Below, in pieces: positions 35,535-46,159 of a DNA stretch of 64,000 nucleotides (the first letter of the stretch is position 1; each line of letters starts with the position of its first letter). The notes beneath the pieces were generated by a model. It ran no database searches. It was not told the origin of the DNA and was given only the letters and a program-made list of their open reading frames with translations. Source of the DNA: Actinopolyspora lacussalsi (GTDB lineage Bacteria > Actinomycetota > Actinomycetes > Mycobacteriales > Pseudonocardiaceae). A program made the position numbers and the translations under genes. Location of the stretch: NCBI GenBank assembly GCA_030803735.1, contig JAURUC010000001.1, forward strand, positions 2,187,501 to 2,251,500. The letters run 5' to 3'.

Positions 35535-36128
35535 CTGCCGCAGGTACGGCAGCAGCTCGCGCAGCGCCCTGCCCCGGTGCGAGTCCGCGTCCTTCTCCGC
35601 GGCGGAGAGCTCGGCCGAGGTGCGGCTCTCCCCCTCCGGCACGAAGATCGGGTCGTAACCGAAGCCGTTGGAACCGCGCGGTTCGCGGATCAGGTGACCG
35701 GGCCAGGTGCCGCGCACCACGGTCTCCGAACCCTCCGGCGTCACCAACGCGGCCGCCGCGACGAACGCCGCACCACGGCGCTCGTCCGGCACGTCGCCGA
35801 GCTGGGCCAGCACCAGATCCAGATTGGCCCGATCGTCCCCGTGCCCACCGGCCCAGCGCGCCGAGAGCACACCGGGCATCCCGTTGAGCGCGTCCACCGC
35901 CAGACCGGAGTCGTCGGCCACGGCGGGAAGCCCGGTGGCGCGCGCCGCGTCGACCGCCTTGGCCACCGCGTTGGCCTCGAAGGTGGCCCCGGTCTCGGGG
36001 GCCTCCGGGAACTCGGGCACGTCGTCGAGACCGATCACGTGCAGCCCGGCCACCCCGGCGTCGTCGAGAATCCGCCGCAGCTCGGCCAACTTCGCGGCGT
36101 TGCGGGTGGCGAGCAGCAGCTCGCTCAT
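35523..36128 (-). CDS. rdgB: dITP/XTP pyrophosphatase RdgB (HAM1)
   Basis: 201 residues. It hydrolyses dITP, ITP and XTP to the monophosphate to keep deaminated purines out of DNA. Motifs: [17 protein letters not shown] near the N-terminus, [34 protein letters not shown] and [18 protein letters not shown] at 36128 overlaps the rph stop by 4 bp (ATGA). Together with rph this is the conserved mycobacterial order. Its last codons overlap the 3' end of the NACHT gene by 12 bp. Confidence 0.96.
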   Translation of the reverse strand: MSELLLATRNAAKLAELRRILDDAGVAGLHVIGLDDVPEFPEAPETGATFEANAVAKAVDAARATGLPAVADDSGLAVDALNGMPGVLSARWAGGHGDDRANLDLVLAQLGDVPDERRGAAFVAAAALVTPEGSETVVRGTWPGHLIREPRGSNGFGYDPIFVPEGESRTSAELSAAEKDADSHRGRALRELLPYLRQLAS

Positions 36129-36880
36129 GCGGCACTCCCCGGCAGTTTGCCCGGATACGGCTCGGCCAGCGCCTCGGCCTGCAGCTCGCACAGCCGTGTC
36201 GAGCCCGCCAGCGCCATGTCCAGCATCTTGTCCAGAGTGGACTTGGGGAACGTGGCGCCCTCGCCGGTTCCCTGCACCTCCACGAAGGTTCCGTGGTCGG
36301 TGGCGACGACGTTCATGTCGACCTCGGCGCGGGAGTCCTCCTCGTAGGGCAGGTCCAGCCGTACCTTCCCGTCGACCACACCGACGCTGACCGCCGAAAC
36401 CGCGCAGGAGAGCGGCTTGGGGTCGGAGAGGCGTTTGGCGGCGCGCAACCAGGTGACGGAGTCGGCCAGCGCGACGTAGGCACCGGTGATCGCGGCGGTG
36501 CGGGTACCGCCGTCGGCCTGGATGACGTCGCAGTCCAGTGTGATGGTGTTCTCACCGAGCGCGCTCATGTCTATGCAGCTGCGCAGCGATCGCCCCACCA
36601 GCCTGCTGATCTCGTGGGTACGTCCCCCGATCTTGCCCTTGACCGACTCGCGCACCCCGCGCGTGTTGGTGGCCGAGGGAAGCATCGCGTACTCCGCCGT
36701 CACCCAACCGAGACCCGAACCGGCACGCCAGCGCGGCACACCCTCCTGCACGCTGGCCGCACACAGCACCCGCGTACGTCCGAATTCGACCAGCACCGAT
36801 CCGGCAGGCCAGTCCTGATACCCGCGGGTGATACGTACGTCCCGGAGCGCTTCGTCGCTCCTGCCATCAGCTCTTGCCAC
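36125..36880 (-). CDS. rph: Ribonuclease PH
   Basis: 251 residues. A phosphorolytic 3'-5' exoribonuclease that trims tRNA 3' ends. Family blocks: [59 protein letters not shown] and [19 protein letters not shown] [13 protein letters not shown] with the metal-binding acidic residues. GTG at 36880. Overlaps rdgB by 4 bp downstream. Confidence 0.96.
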   Translation of the reverse strand: MARADGRSDEALRDVRITRGYQDWPAGSVLVEFGRTRVLCAASVQEGVPRWRAGSGLGWVTAEYAMLPSATNTRGVRESVKGKIGGRTHEISRLVGRSLRSCIDMSALGENTITLDCDVIQADGGTRTAAITGAYVALADSVTWLRAAKRLSDPKPLSCAVSAVSVGVVDGKVRLDLPYEEDSRAEVDMNVVATDHGTFVEVQGTGEGATFPKSTLDKMLDMALAGSTRLCELQAEALAEPYPGKLPGSAA

Positions 36881-36995
36881 GCACCCACCCTAGAACGTCC
36901 TCCCGTGTCCCCCGGAAGGCGGCGGTTCCGCTCGAAGGAACAGCGGGTTCTCACCCGGCGATCGCGGACGGCGTGGGCCGCTCGGAGGAGGCACC

Positions 36996-37415
36996 TCACT
37001 CCTCGAGGGCGCGCCAGGTCACGGCCTCGGGTCGCCGCGCGGTGCGCAGGAACTCCCGCAGCGCTTCGGCCAGCGTGTCCAACGACACCCCGCTCCCCTC
37101 GGGGAACTCGACGTCACCACCGTGCAGCGCCGGTGCGGCGGGATCGCCCTCCGGAACGGCGAGGTCGTGCTCCACGTCGATGTAGCTCAGGTAGCCGTGA
37201 CCGTCCCGCACCGCCACGCACACGTCGTGGTCGGGCATCCCCTCGTCCTCGTCGGCCAGCTCGCGGGACTCGTGCCAGACCGTGGCGACCCCCGCGTTCG
37301 GCTCCGCCAACCTGGCGAGCAGCCCGTCGACCTCGTCGGGTTCGGTCAGCGTGACCCCGTCGCCGCTGTTGGCGTCCTCGGGCGACTCGATCGGCCACAC
37401 GGCGGTGATCGGCAC
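36996..37415 (-). CDS. Imm1-like immunity protein
   Basis: 139 residues, acidic. The pattern PITAVWP...DEVDGLLARL...VATVWHESRELADEDEG...DVCVAVRDGHGYLSYID...VSLDTLAEALREFLRTARRPEAVTWRALEE matches Imm1-type immunity proteins that neutralise secreted nuclease/deaminase toxins in polymorphic toxin systems. GTG at 37415 has GGAGG 7 nt upstream, which settles the start. No toxin gene lies beside it, and it interrupts the otherwise mycobacterial-like order between rph and the phosphodiesterase. The family call is by eye and not certain. Confidence 0.7.
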   Translation of the reverse strand: MPITAVWPIESPEDANSGDGVTLTEPDEVDGLLARLAEPNAGVATVWHESRELADEDEGMPDHDVCVAVRDGHGYLSYIDVEHDLAVPEGDPAAPALHGGDVEFPEGSGVSLDTLAEALREFLRTARRPEAVTWRALEE

Positions 37416-37600
37416 GGAGATCCTCCACTCGGAACGGTCACGAACACTGGCGCCCGCAGTATTCCACTCACCCGATGGGCCCAAGGTGGGCACCTGGGAC
37501 GACTCCGGTGCCGGGACTCCCGACCGCCCGCCGGAACCGTGGCGACACCAGGTGCCGACCCACCGGTGAGGACCGACTCGACGGGCTCCGCCGCACGCGT

Positions 37601-38371
37601 TCAGACCGTGTACCGGGCGGCGGTGGTGACCAGCTCGGTGGGAACGGCGGTGTGCTCGCGCGCCTCGGCCAGGATCGCGGCGGCGTCGCACCAGGGCTGC
37701 AGGTGGGTGAGCAGCAGCCGCCGCGCCGAGGCGCCGTCGGCCAGCTCGGCGGCCTGCTTGCCGGAAAGGTGCAGGCCGTCGGGACGATCGGGCGAGTCCG
37801 GCCAGGACGCCTCGGCCAGCAGCACATCGGCGTCGCGGGCCAGCTCGGTGAGCTCCTCGCACGGGCCCGTGTCGGCGGTGTAGGCCAGCACACGCCCCTC
37901 GGCCGCGATCCGGAACCCCCAGCTGGGGCACACGTGGTGCACGGGGAAGGCGGTGATCTCGAACGGCCCCAACCGCAGCGGCGTCTCGGGCATCGGTGCG
38001 AAGTCGAAGACGTCGGAGAGATCGGCACCGGCTCGTTCGGCGGCGTTCGGCGCGTACAGCGCGGCGAGTCGCTCCGGGGCCTCCGCCGGGGCGTGGACGG
38101 TCAGCTTCCGCTCGACCGGATCGTACGGCGGCGCGGGGTGGTAGCGGCGCAGCACGGTCAGCGCCCCGAAGTCGGCGCAGTGGTCCGGGTGCAGGTGTGA
38201 CAGCAGCAAGGCATCCGGCGTGAACGGATCGACGAAGCGCTGCAACGTGCCGAGCGTGCCGTTACCCAGGTCGAGCAGAATCCTGGTGTCGCCGGACTCC
38301 ACCAGATACCCCGAGGCGGGCGCGTCGGGTCCGGGAATGCTGCCGGAGCATCCGAGAATCGTCAGCTTCAC
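37601..38371 (-). CDS. MBL-fold hydrolase, atypical class II cAMP phosphodiesterase-like
   Basis: 256 residues, metallo-beta-lactamase fold. The metal motif is [11 protein letters not shown] (HxHxDH type), with further His residues in [12 protein letters not shown], an Asp in YTADTG and LLLTHLQPW near the C-terminus. The orthologue at this position in M. tuberculosis (Rv1339) is a cAMP phosphodiesterase; gene order (murI upstream, rph downstream) supports the link. ATG at 38371 overlaps the murI stop by 4 bp. The substrate is inferred from synteny. Confidence 0.88.
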   Translation of the reverse strand: MKLTILGCSGSIPGPDAPASGYLVESGDTRILLDLGNGTLGTLQRFVDPFTPDALLLSHLHPDHCADFGALTVLRRYHPAPPYDPVERKLTVHAPAEAPERLAALYAPNAAERAGADLSDVFDFAPMPETPLRLGPFEITAFPVHHVCPSWGFRIAAEGRVLAYTADTGPCEELTELARDADVLLAEASWPDSPDRPDGLHLSGKQAAELADGASARRLLLTHLQPWCDAAAILAEAREHTAVPTELVTTAARYTV

Positions 38372-39192
38372 GCGGTCGAGCGTGACACGTCCGGAGGCAA
38401 CACAACATCGGATGTGACGGAAGGCCCGAGAAAACGCCTGGCGAGTTTGGCGAACGGCTCGGGTGATCCGGTCGCCCGGAACTCGTGATCGGGTGTCGCG
38501 GTGGGATCGGCCGGTCGGGCCAGCGAGTCACGCTCGGTCAGTACACGTGCGACCTCCCGGGCGCTCTCCTCGGCGCTGGAGACCAGCGTCACCTGCTCCC
38601 CCAACACGATCCGCAGCACCCCGCTCAGCAGCGGATAGTGGGTGCAGCCGAGGACGAGGGTGTCGACGTCGACCCGCTGCAGCGGCTCCAGGTAGCTCTG
38701 CAGCAGTCCCAGGATCTGACGCCCCGAGGTGGTTCCCCGCTCCACGAAGTTCACCAACCGCGGGCAGGCGACCGGGTACGGCGTCACGTCCGGAACGGCG
38801 GCGAAGGCGTCCTCGTAGGCACGGGACCTGACGGTGGCGCTGGTGCCGATCACGCCCACCCTGCCGTTTCGGGTGGTGGCGGCGGCCTGTCGTGCGGCGG
38901 GCAGCACCACCTCCACGACCGGTACGTCGTAGCGCTCCCTCGCATCGCGCAGACAGGCCGACGAGGCGGTGTTGCAGGCGATGACCAGCATCTTCACGCC
39001 CTCTTCGACGAGGGAGTCGGCCACCGACAACGCGTGCTCCCGCACCCGGCGGAGCGGTAGGGGACCGTAGGGGGCGTTGGCGGTGTCGCCCACGTAGCGC
39101 AGCCGCTCGTCGGGCAGCCGGTCCATGATCGCGCGGGCGACGGTCAGACCGCCCACGCCGGAGTCGAAGATCCCGATCGGTGCTTGGGTCAC
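38368..39192 (-). CDS. murI: Glutamate racemase
   Basis: 274 residues. It makes D-glutamate for peptidoglycan by a two-base mechanism. The catalytic cysteines are C73 in IACNTASS and C183 in LGCTHYP; D10 in FDSGVGGLT is the usual partner. Ends overlap both neighbours by 4 bp (rhomboid upstream, phosphodiesterase downstream), so this is one leftward operon. Confidence 0.96.
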   Translation of the reverse strand: MTQAPIGIFDSGVGGLTVARAIMDRLPDERLRYVGDTANAPYGPLPLRRVREHALSVADSLVEEGVKMLVIACNTASSACLRDARERYDVPVVEVVLPAARQAAATTRNGRVGVIGTSATVRSRAYEDAFAAVPDVTPYPVACPRLVNFVERGTTSGRQILGLLQSYLEPLQRVDVDTLVLGCTHYPLLSGVLRIVLGEQVTLVSSAEESAREVARVLTERDSLARPADPTATPDHEFRATGSPEPFAKLARRFLGPSVTSDVVLPPDVSRSTA

Positions 39193-39875
39193 GATCCGAG
39201 TCCGCCCGTCGGATCGTCGCGTCGCACGCCCCGTGCCGGGTGCGTCCGGTCACCGCGCCGGACCAGCCAGGCCGCCAGCACACCGCCCAGCGCGCCGAAC
39301 AGGTGCGCCTGCCAGGAGACGTTCGGCTGTCCGCCGGGGAGCACTCCCCACAACATGCCGCCCCAGTAGAAGAACAACACCACCGCCACGAGGATCTGGC
39401 CCGCGCTGCGGTTGAAGAACCCCCGCACGAGCAGGAAGAGCAGCCAACCGAAGGCGATGCCGGAGGCACCGAGGTGGGTGGTTCCGTCCTGCCCGGTCAG
39501 CCAGGTGCCCAACCCGCCGACCAGCAGCACCACCACGGTCACCGCGACGAACTGACGCGTTCCGCCCGCCATGCACAGCCAGCCGAGCACCAGCAGCGGA
39601 ACGGTGTTCAACACCAGGTGCTCGAATCCGAGGTGCAGGAACGGCGACCAGACGATCCCGTCCAGGCCGTCGAGCTCACGGGGCTGGATGCCGTTCGTGT
39701 CCAGGCCGGTGACGCGCCGACTCATGACACCGGTCTGGAAGAACAGCTGATCGATCAGCTCCAGCAGGTACAGCAGGGCGACGATGCCCAGCATGATCAG
39801 CGCCGCGCGGGCTGGGCGCCGCGGTATCACGCGTGGTTTGGGTGCTCGGCTCGGTCCTCCGGGCGATGAACTCAC
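39189..39875 (-). CDS. Rhomboid-family intramembrane serine protease
   Basis: 228 residues with six to seven membrane segments. The serine of HLGASGIAF (S138) and the histidine of [10 protein letters not shown] (H191) form the catalytic dyad; N90 in HLVLN is the likely oxyanion residue. It cuts membrane proteins in or near the bilayer. GTG at 39875. Matches the position of Rv1337 in M. tuberculosis. Its stop overlaps murI. Confidence 0.95.
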   Translation of the reverse strand: MSSSPGGPSRAPKPRVIPRRPARAALIMLGIVALLYLLELIDQLFFQTGVMSRRVTGLDTNGIQPRELDGLDGIVWSPFLHLGFEHLVLNTVPLLVLGWLCMAGGTRQFVAVTVVVLLVGGLGTWLTGQDGTTHLGASGIAFGWLLFLLVRGFFNRSAGQILVAVVLFFYWGGMLWGVLPGGQPNVSWQAHLFGALGGVLAAWLVRRGDRTHPARGVRRDDPTGGLGS

Positions 39876-39968
39876 ACCGCCGAGCCTACGCCGAGCCGAA
39901 GCGGCCCCACCAGCTCGGGAACCGCATCACCCGTGGCGTTCATCCGTTGAAACCGATCGAGAGAACCC

Positions 39969-39998
39969 GTCGTTTCGGCGCCCCCGCGCCGAAACGAC
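39969..39998 (-). terminator. Terminator after cysM
   Basis: GTCGTTTCGGCGC (39969-39981) and GCGCCGAAACGAC (39986-39998) form a perfect 13-bp stem with a 4-nt C loop, 30 bp beyond the cysM stop. It separates the cysteine-synthesis genes from the rhomboid-murI operon. Confidence 0.75.
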
Positions 39999-40028
39999 CA
40001 CCCACGCGGCCTGGCAGGAAAACTTCGA

Positions 40029-41287
<1,259 letters not shown>

Positions 41288-41364
41288 GGCGCAACCTCCT
41301 ACTACACGAAATTTCGCAAATCCACCCGACAGCCGCACCGTGCGTGACCGCACGACGCGGGGAC

Positions 41365-41829
41365 TCAGCCTAGGTCGGGGATGTCGTCGCCGCCGGTGTG
41401 GGCGAACATGTAGGACTCGACGACCTCCACCGGCTCCTCGGTGACGACGCCGTCGACGATGCGGTAGGAGCGCAGCTCGTATTCGTGCGGGTCCCTGGTG
41501 GACACGAGCACGTAGTGCGCGTTGGGTTCCGAGGCGTACGAAACATCGGTCCGCGAGGGGTACGCCTCGGTCGCGGTGTGCGAGTGGTAGATGACCACCG
41601 GCTCCTCGTCGGCGGCGTCCATCGCTCGCCAGACCTGCAGTTGCTCGGTGGAGTCGAACCTGTAGAACGTCGGCGAACGTTCGGCGTTGATCATCTCGAT
41701 CATTCGTTCCGGGCGGTCCGACCCCTCGGGCCCCGCCACAACACCACACGCCTCATCCGGGTGGTCCCGTCGAGCATGCGCAACCATCGCATCCACGAGG
41801 TCGCGTCGGATCACCAGCACAGCCACCAT
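41365..41829 (-). CDS. mec: JAMM metalloprotease Mec, CysO-cysteine peptidase
   Basis: 154 residues. Mec releases cysteine from CysO-cysteine. The zinc JAMM motif is complete: E26 (DEACGVV), H82-S-H84, S92 and D95 with the HxH-x7-S-x2-D spacing. ATG at 41829 is the natural start, just before the first strand, with only a weak AGG nearby. 77 bp upstream of cysO. Confidence 0.95.
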   Translation of the reverse strand: MVAVLVIRRDLVDAMVAHARRDHPDEACGVVAGPEGSDRPERMIEMINAERSPTFYRFDSTEQLQVWRAMDAADEEPVVIYHSHTATEAYPSRTDVSYASEPNAHYVLVSTRDPHEYELRSYRIVDGVVTEEPVEVVESYMFAHTGGDDIPDLG

Positions 41830-41911
41830 CCTACGGGGTGATTCACCGTGGTCCCATAATGTGAACCCGGTGATCGGTCGTTCATCGGTCGAAACGACAT
41901 TCGACCATGAT

Positions 41912-42967
41912 TCATTCCCGTTCGGGATGGTAGAGACGCGTGTAACAGGGCACGGCACCCACCGATCCCGCCGCGAGAACGGCGTGCACGATCGCCCGGG
42001 CCATCACGTGCGCCGCCGCCGTGCACACCTCGTCCAACGCCGCCAACCACTGGGACTCACCCGCCGCGGGGGTGGTGCGCTCGCCGGTGGCCAGCGCGAA
42101 CACCGTGTCCCCGTCGGTCATGCCGTGAGCCGGACGTATCGCCCTGGCCAGCCCGTCCTGCGCCGCGACCGCGATCCTGCGGCAATCGGACTTGGCGAAA
42201 CCGGCGTCGGTGGCCACGACCCCGATCGTGGTGTTGAGCGGAGTGATCTCGTTGCCCGCGCGGTCGGACCGGGCGGTACGCCGCGCCGCTGAGCTGACGG
42301 TTTCCGGCGAGGGCCGCGGCAGGTCGAACTCTCCTTCGAGGCCGCTGTCGACGGCCCACGGCAGACCGGTCGCCGGGTCTATCACGCTCCCCGAGGAATT
42401 GACCGCCACCAGCGCACCGACCCTGGTCCCGTCCGCCAGTACCGAACTCGCCGTCCCGAGACCACCCTTGATCGCCCCCGCGACAGCGCCAGTGCCCGCA
42501 CCGACGTTCCCGGCACCCGGATGGCCGGTGGTCCGCGCTTCGCACGCGGCGTAGCCGAAGGTGGCGTCGGGACGTCTGCCCCAGTCGCTCATGGGCAGAT
42601 CGAACAGCACCGCGGCGGGCACCACGGGCACGACCTCGTGCGGGGTGGGACCGACGGGTACGCCGTGGCCGCGTTCGGCCAGCCATCGCATCACACCGTC
42701 GGCGGCCGAGAGCCCGTAGGCACTGCCGCCGCCGAGCACGATCCCGTGCACCCGCCGCACCAGGTTCTCGGGAGCCAGCACGTCGGTCTCCCGGGTACCC
42801 GGACCGGCGCCGCGAACGTCCACGGCACCGGCGGCTCCGGCAGGCGTGAGCACCACAGTGCTGCCGGTGGCCCACCGTTCGTCCAACCGTCGCTGGTGAC
42901 CGACCGTGACGCCCGCTATGTCGGTGATCGCGTTGTTGGGTCCCGCGCCGGGAAGCGAATCGACCAT
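41912..42967 (-). CDS. P1/DmpA-family peptidase (S58)
   Basis: 351 residues, self-processing N-terminal-nucleophile fold like DmpA aminopeptidases and Rv1333. Visible: AITDIAGVTVGH near the start, GIVLGGGSAYGLSAADGV, GNVGAGTGAVAG, and NTTIGVVATDAGF with the likely nucleophile/cleavage region. Substrate unknown. ATG at 42967 is favoured by GAGG about 9 nt upstream; ATG at 42976 sits on top of that site. Located as in M. tuberculosis next to mec. Confidence 0.9.
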   Translation of the reverse strand: MVDSLPGAGPNNAITDIAGVTVGHQRRLDERWATGSTVVLTPAGAAGAVDVRGAGPGTRETDVLAPENLVRRVHGIVLGGGSAYGLSAADGVMRWLAERGHGVPVGPTPHEVVPVVPAAVLFDLPMSDWGRRPDATFGYAACEARTTGHPGAGNVGAGTGAVAGAIKGGLGTASSVLADGTRVGALVAVNSSGSVIDPATGLPWAVDSGLEGEFDLPRPSPETVSSAARRTARSDRAGNEITPLNTTIGVVATDAGFAKSDCRRIAVAAQDGLARAIRPAHGMTDGDTVFALATGERTTPAAGESQWLAALDEVCTAAAHVMARAIVHAVLAAGSVGAVPCYTRLYHPERE

Positions 42968-43129
42968 GTGCGTCATCCTCGACGACCGAAGGGATCGAAC
43001 GCGAGCATCCCCGCGAACGGCGGGTCTCCACGCGTCACGACACGCGGCACCGCCCGATATCCGTTCCGGGGAAGCTCCGACTCGGCCGGGCGGTACCGAG
43101 CCGGAGCCCGAGCAGACCGGCTCGACCGC

Positions 43130-43693
43130 TCAGGAACTGAGTGCCTGAATGAGGCTCTCCTGCACCCAGGTAAGCCACTGGTAGACGTAGTAGTGCTCGC
43201 GTTGCAGCTGGTCCTCGGGCGGATCCTCGGGGACCTCCTCGGAGACCCCGAGCGCGGTACCGAGAGCCAACCGGACGTCGTTGAGCGCCGAGAGCCAGCT
43301 GTCGGCCTGGTCCTCGGTCAGCGACACCCTGCCGCCGCGCTCAGGGCAGGTGTCGAGCACGGTGGCGGCCACCCCGCTCTTGTGCTCGATCAGCTCGGGC
43401 TCGTGCAGCGAGCGCAGCGCACCGGCGGTGTCGGAGCTTTCGGCCTCCGGCTCGAAGCTGTCCCGGTCCGGTCGGATGAAGTCGGGCAGCAGCCTGGCGA
43501 GGACACCTTCCTCCGGGGGTGTGCTCGGCCCGGCACGCATCCCGGTCAGCTCGGCGAGTTCGTCCTGCGGCGCCTGGTCGGCGCGGGCGGTGAGCATGTC
43601 CTTGATCTCACCGACGAGCCCCCGGATCACCGCGGCCTCGTTCGGTTCGAACTCGGTCACCAGCCTGTCGTTGTCGCGTGTCCAATCCTGCAC
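43130..43693 (-). CDS. DUF2017 family protein
   Basis: 187 residues, acidic, helical, the orthologue in position of Rv1332. FEPNEAAVIRGLVGEIKDML at the N-terminus and the C-terminal WLTWVQESLIQALS are the conserved ends; a variable Glu/Ser-rich region lies between. Function unknown; DUF2017 genes regularly follow clpS in actinobacteria. GTG at 43693, 16 bp after the clpS stop. Confidence 0.85.
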   Translation of the reverse strand: MQDWTRDNDRLVTEFEPNEAAVIRGLVGEIKDMLTARADQAPQDELAELTGMRAGPSTPPEEGVLARLLPDFIRPDRDSFEPEAESSDTAGALRSLHEPELIEHKSGVAATVLDTCPERGGRVSLTEDQADSWLSALNDVRLALGTALGVSEEVPEDPPEDQLQREHYYVYQWLTWVQESLIQALSS

Positions 43694-43709
43694 TGGATTC
43701 GCTGCCCGT

Positions 43710-44003
43710 TCACGAGTCGTGCTGCATGGTGGCCCAGAGCCCCGCGGCGTGCAGTTTCGCCACGTCGCCCTCCACCTTTTCCTTGGAGCCGGATGAGACC
43801 ACGGCCCGGCCCTTGTTGTGCACATCCAGCATGAGCTTGGTGGCGTGCTCCTTGCTGTAGCCGAAGATCTTCTGGAGTACGTAGGTCACGTAGGACATGA
43901 GGTTGACCGGATCGTTCCACACGACGGCCACCCAGGGCCGTTCCTCGCTCGCGGCCTCCTCCGGTTCGGCCTGCGCACTTTCGACTTCGGCGGGCGTGGT
44001 CAT
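43710..44003 (-). CDS. clpS: ATP-dependent Clp protease adaptor ClpS
   Basis: 97 residues. ClpS delivers N-degron substrates to ClpA/ClpC-ClpP. After a disordered acidic N-terminus (about 1-22) come the conserved [40 protein letters not shown] block, whose Asn-Asp and hydrophobic pocket bind N-terminal residues, and a final [28 protein letters not shown] at 44003. Divergent from pncB with 73 bp between starts. Confidence 0.96.
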   Translation of the reverse strand: MTTPAEVESAQAEPEEAASEERPWVAVVWNDPVNLMSYVTYVLQKIFGYSKEHATKLMLDVHNKGRAVVSSGSKEKVEGDVAKLHAAGLWATMQHDS

Positions 44004-44076
44004 ACGTCCATTCTCACACGATGCCGACGGGCGACTGCCGCCCGCGCGGTTCCGGCCGGCACGTAATCTCGCGGAC

Positions 44077-45378
44077 ATGACCGATCCAGCCGGTACAGCG
44101 CTGCGCACCGACCACTACGAACTGACCATGCTCAGCAGCGCCCTGCGCGACGGCACCGCACACCGCCACTGCGTGTTCGAGGTGTTCACCAGGCGCCTGC
44201 CGGACGGCCGCCGCTACGGGGTGGTCGGCGGGATGGGGCGGCTGCTCGACGCGGTGGAGAACTTCCGGTTCGACGAAGGAGTGCTGGAGGCCCTGGAACG
44301 CGACCGGGTCTGTGACCGGCGCACCCTGGAATGGCTGGCGAACTTCCGGTTCACCGGTGACATCGACGGCTATCCGGAGGGTGAGCTCTACTTCCCCGGA
44401 TCACCGCTGTTGACGGTCCGCGGGACCTTCGCCGAGGCGGTGCTGTTGGAGACCGTGGTCCTGTCGATCCTCAACCACGACAGTGCGGTCGTGGCGGCGG
44501 CCACGCGCATGGCCTCGGCCGCCAACGGCAGACGCATCATCGAGATGGGGTCCCGGCGCACGCACGAGGAGTCGGCGGTCGCCTCGGCGCGGGCCGCTTA
44601 CCTGGCCGGGTTCACCGCGACGTCGAACCTGCTGGCCGGAGCCAGGTACGGGATTCCGACGGCGGGCACCTCGGCGCACTCGTTCACGATGCTGCACGAC
44701 AGCGAGCGCGCCGCGTTCGAGTCACAGGTCGCCGCACTGGGGGCGGACACCACCCTGCTGGTGGACACCTACGACATCACCGAGGGGATCGACACCGCGG
44801 TGGAGGTGGCAGGGACGGACCTCGGCGCGGTACGCATCGACTCCGGGGACGTGGGGGCGCTGGCCAGGCAGGCCAGGGAGCAGCTCGATTCGCTGGGGGC
44901 CACCGGAACACGGATCGTGGTGTCCGGCGACCTCGACGAGTTCGCCATCGCCTCGTTGCGTGCCGAACCGGTGGACGTCTACGGGGTCGGCACCTCGCTG
45001 GTGACCGGTTCCGGCCATCCCACCTGCGGGATGGTCTACAAACTGGCCGAGGTGGACGGTCGCCCGGTGGTCAAGCGCAGCTCGCACAAGGAGTCGCGCG
45101 GCGGGAGCAAGAACGCGCTGCGCAGGCACAAGCCCACCGGTACGGCGCTGGAGGAGGTGGTGCACCGCAACGGCCCCGGCATCGAGCCCCCGGAGGCCGG
45201 GCCGCACGACCGCTTCGTGCAGCTGCCGTTGGTCCGCGGGGGTGAGCGGGTCGAGAACCTCCCGGGGCTGGAGGACAATAGGCAACGACTGCGGCACGCG
45301 CTGGTGAGCCTGCCCTGGGAAGGACTCAAGCTCTCGGCGGGCGAACCCGCGATTCCCACGGTGTTCGAGAATTTCTGA
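44077..45378 (+). CDS. pncB: Nicotinate phosphoribosyltransferase
   Basis: 433 residues. It converts nicotinate plus PRPP to nicotinate mononucleotide in NAD salvage. Motifs: TDHYELTML at the N-terminus, [33 protein letters not shown] and [11 protein letters not shown] (phosphate binding). ATG at 44077. The nicotinamidase that supplies its substrate lies 76 bp downstream in the same direction. Confidence 0.95.
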   Translation: MTDPAGTALRTDHYELTMLSSALRDGTAHRHCVFEVFTRRLPDGRRYGVVGGMGRLLDAVENFRFDEGVLEALERDRVCDRRTLEWLANFRFTGDIDGYPEGELYFPGSPLLTVRGTFAEAVLLETVVLSILNHDSAVVAAATRMASAANGRRIIEMGSRRTHEESAVASARAAYLAGFTATSNLLAGARYGIPTAGTSAHSFTMLHDSERAAFESQVAALGADTTLLVDTYDITEGIDTAVEVAGTDLGAVRIDSGDVGALARQAREQLDSLGATGTRIVVSGDLDEFAIASLRAEPVDVYGVGTSLVTGSGHPTCGMVYKLAEVDGRPVVKRSSHKESRGGSKNALRRHKPTGTALEEVVHRNGPGIEPPEAGPHDRFVQLPLVRGGERVENLPGLEDNRQRLRHALVSLPWEGLKLSAGEPAIPTVFENF

Positions 45379-45454
45379 CCCGTCCGGGGTGAGCGCCCCC
45401 GAACGAGCGGTGCGACAGGGCTGTTGATGTGACGTGGTGTTGGAGGTACGGGAA

Positions 45455-46015
45455 ATGGCCAAGGCGTTGATCGTCGTCGACGTGCAGAACGACTTCTGCG
45501 AGGGCGGCGCGCTGGCGGTCGAGGGCGGCGCGGAAACGGCGGCCGCGATCTCCCGGCTGCTGGCGGAGTCGGACCACGATCACGTGGTGGCGACTCGGGA
45601 CTACCACATCGACCCGGGCGAGCACTTTTCGGACGAGCCCGACTTCGTGACCTCCTGGCCGGTGCACTGCGTGGCGGCGACTCCGGGGGCCGCGTTCCAC
45701 CCCGAACTGGACGTGGCTCCGATCGGCGCGGTGTTCTCGAAGGGGCAGTACAGCCACGGCTACTCCGGTTTCGAGGGCAACGGCCTGGCGGACTGGCTGG
45801 CCGCGCGGGACGTGCGGGAGGTCGACGTGGTCGGGCTGGCCACCGACCACTGCGTGCGTGCCACCGCGCTGGACTCGGTCGGCGCCGGGTTCGACACCCG
45901 GGTGATGTTGGACCTGACGGCCGGGGTCGCGGCGGGGACCGTGCACGAGGCACTGCGGCAGCTTCGCGAGGCCGGGGTCGAGCTGACGGGGGAGCCCGTG
46001 GTTCGCGGCGGGTAG
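45455..46015 (+). CDS. pncA: Nicotinamidase/pyrazinamidase
   Basis: 186 residues. It hydrolyses nicotinamide to nicotinate. Catalytic triad D9, K96 and C133 (ATDHC) and metal ligands D49, H51, H57 and H71 correspond in position to M. tuberculosis PncA. ATG at 45455 has GGAGG 9 nt upstream; GTG at 45434 would add seven residues. Forms a NAD-salvage pair with pncB. Confidence 0.95.
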   Translation: MAKALIVVDVQNDFCEGGALAVEGGAETAAAISRLLAESDHDHVVATRDYHIDPGEHFSDEPDFVTSWPVHCVAATPGAAFHPELDVAPIGAVFSKGQYSHGYSGFEGNGLADWLAARDVREVDVVGLATDHCVRATALDSVGAGFDTRVMLDLTAGVAAGTVHEALRQLREAGVELTGEPVVRGG

Positions 46016-46159
46016 TGCCCGGGTCCCGGGGCGGAACTCGGGCACGACTCGGGCCCCGGCCGAACGGCGATCGTCGGTAGCGCCCCGTGGACGGACACCG
46101 AACGAAGGTCCAGCGCGGGCGGAGGGCTGCGATGCCCGTGACGCGCTGCGGTAACGTCG

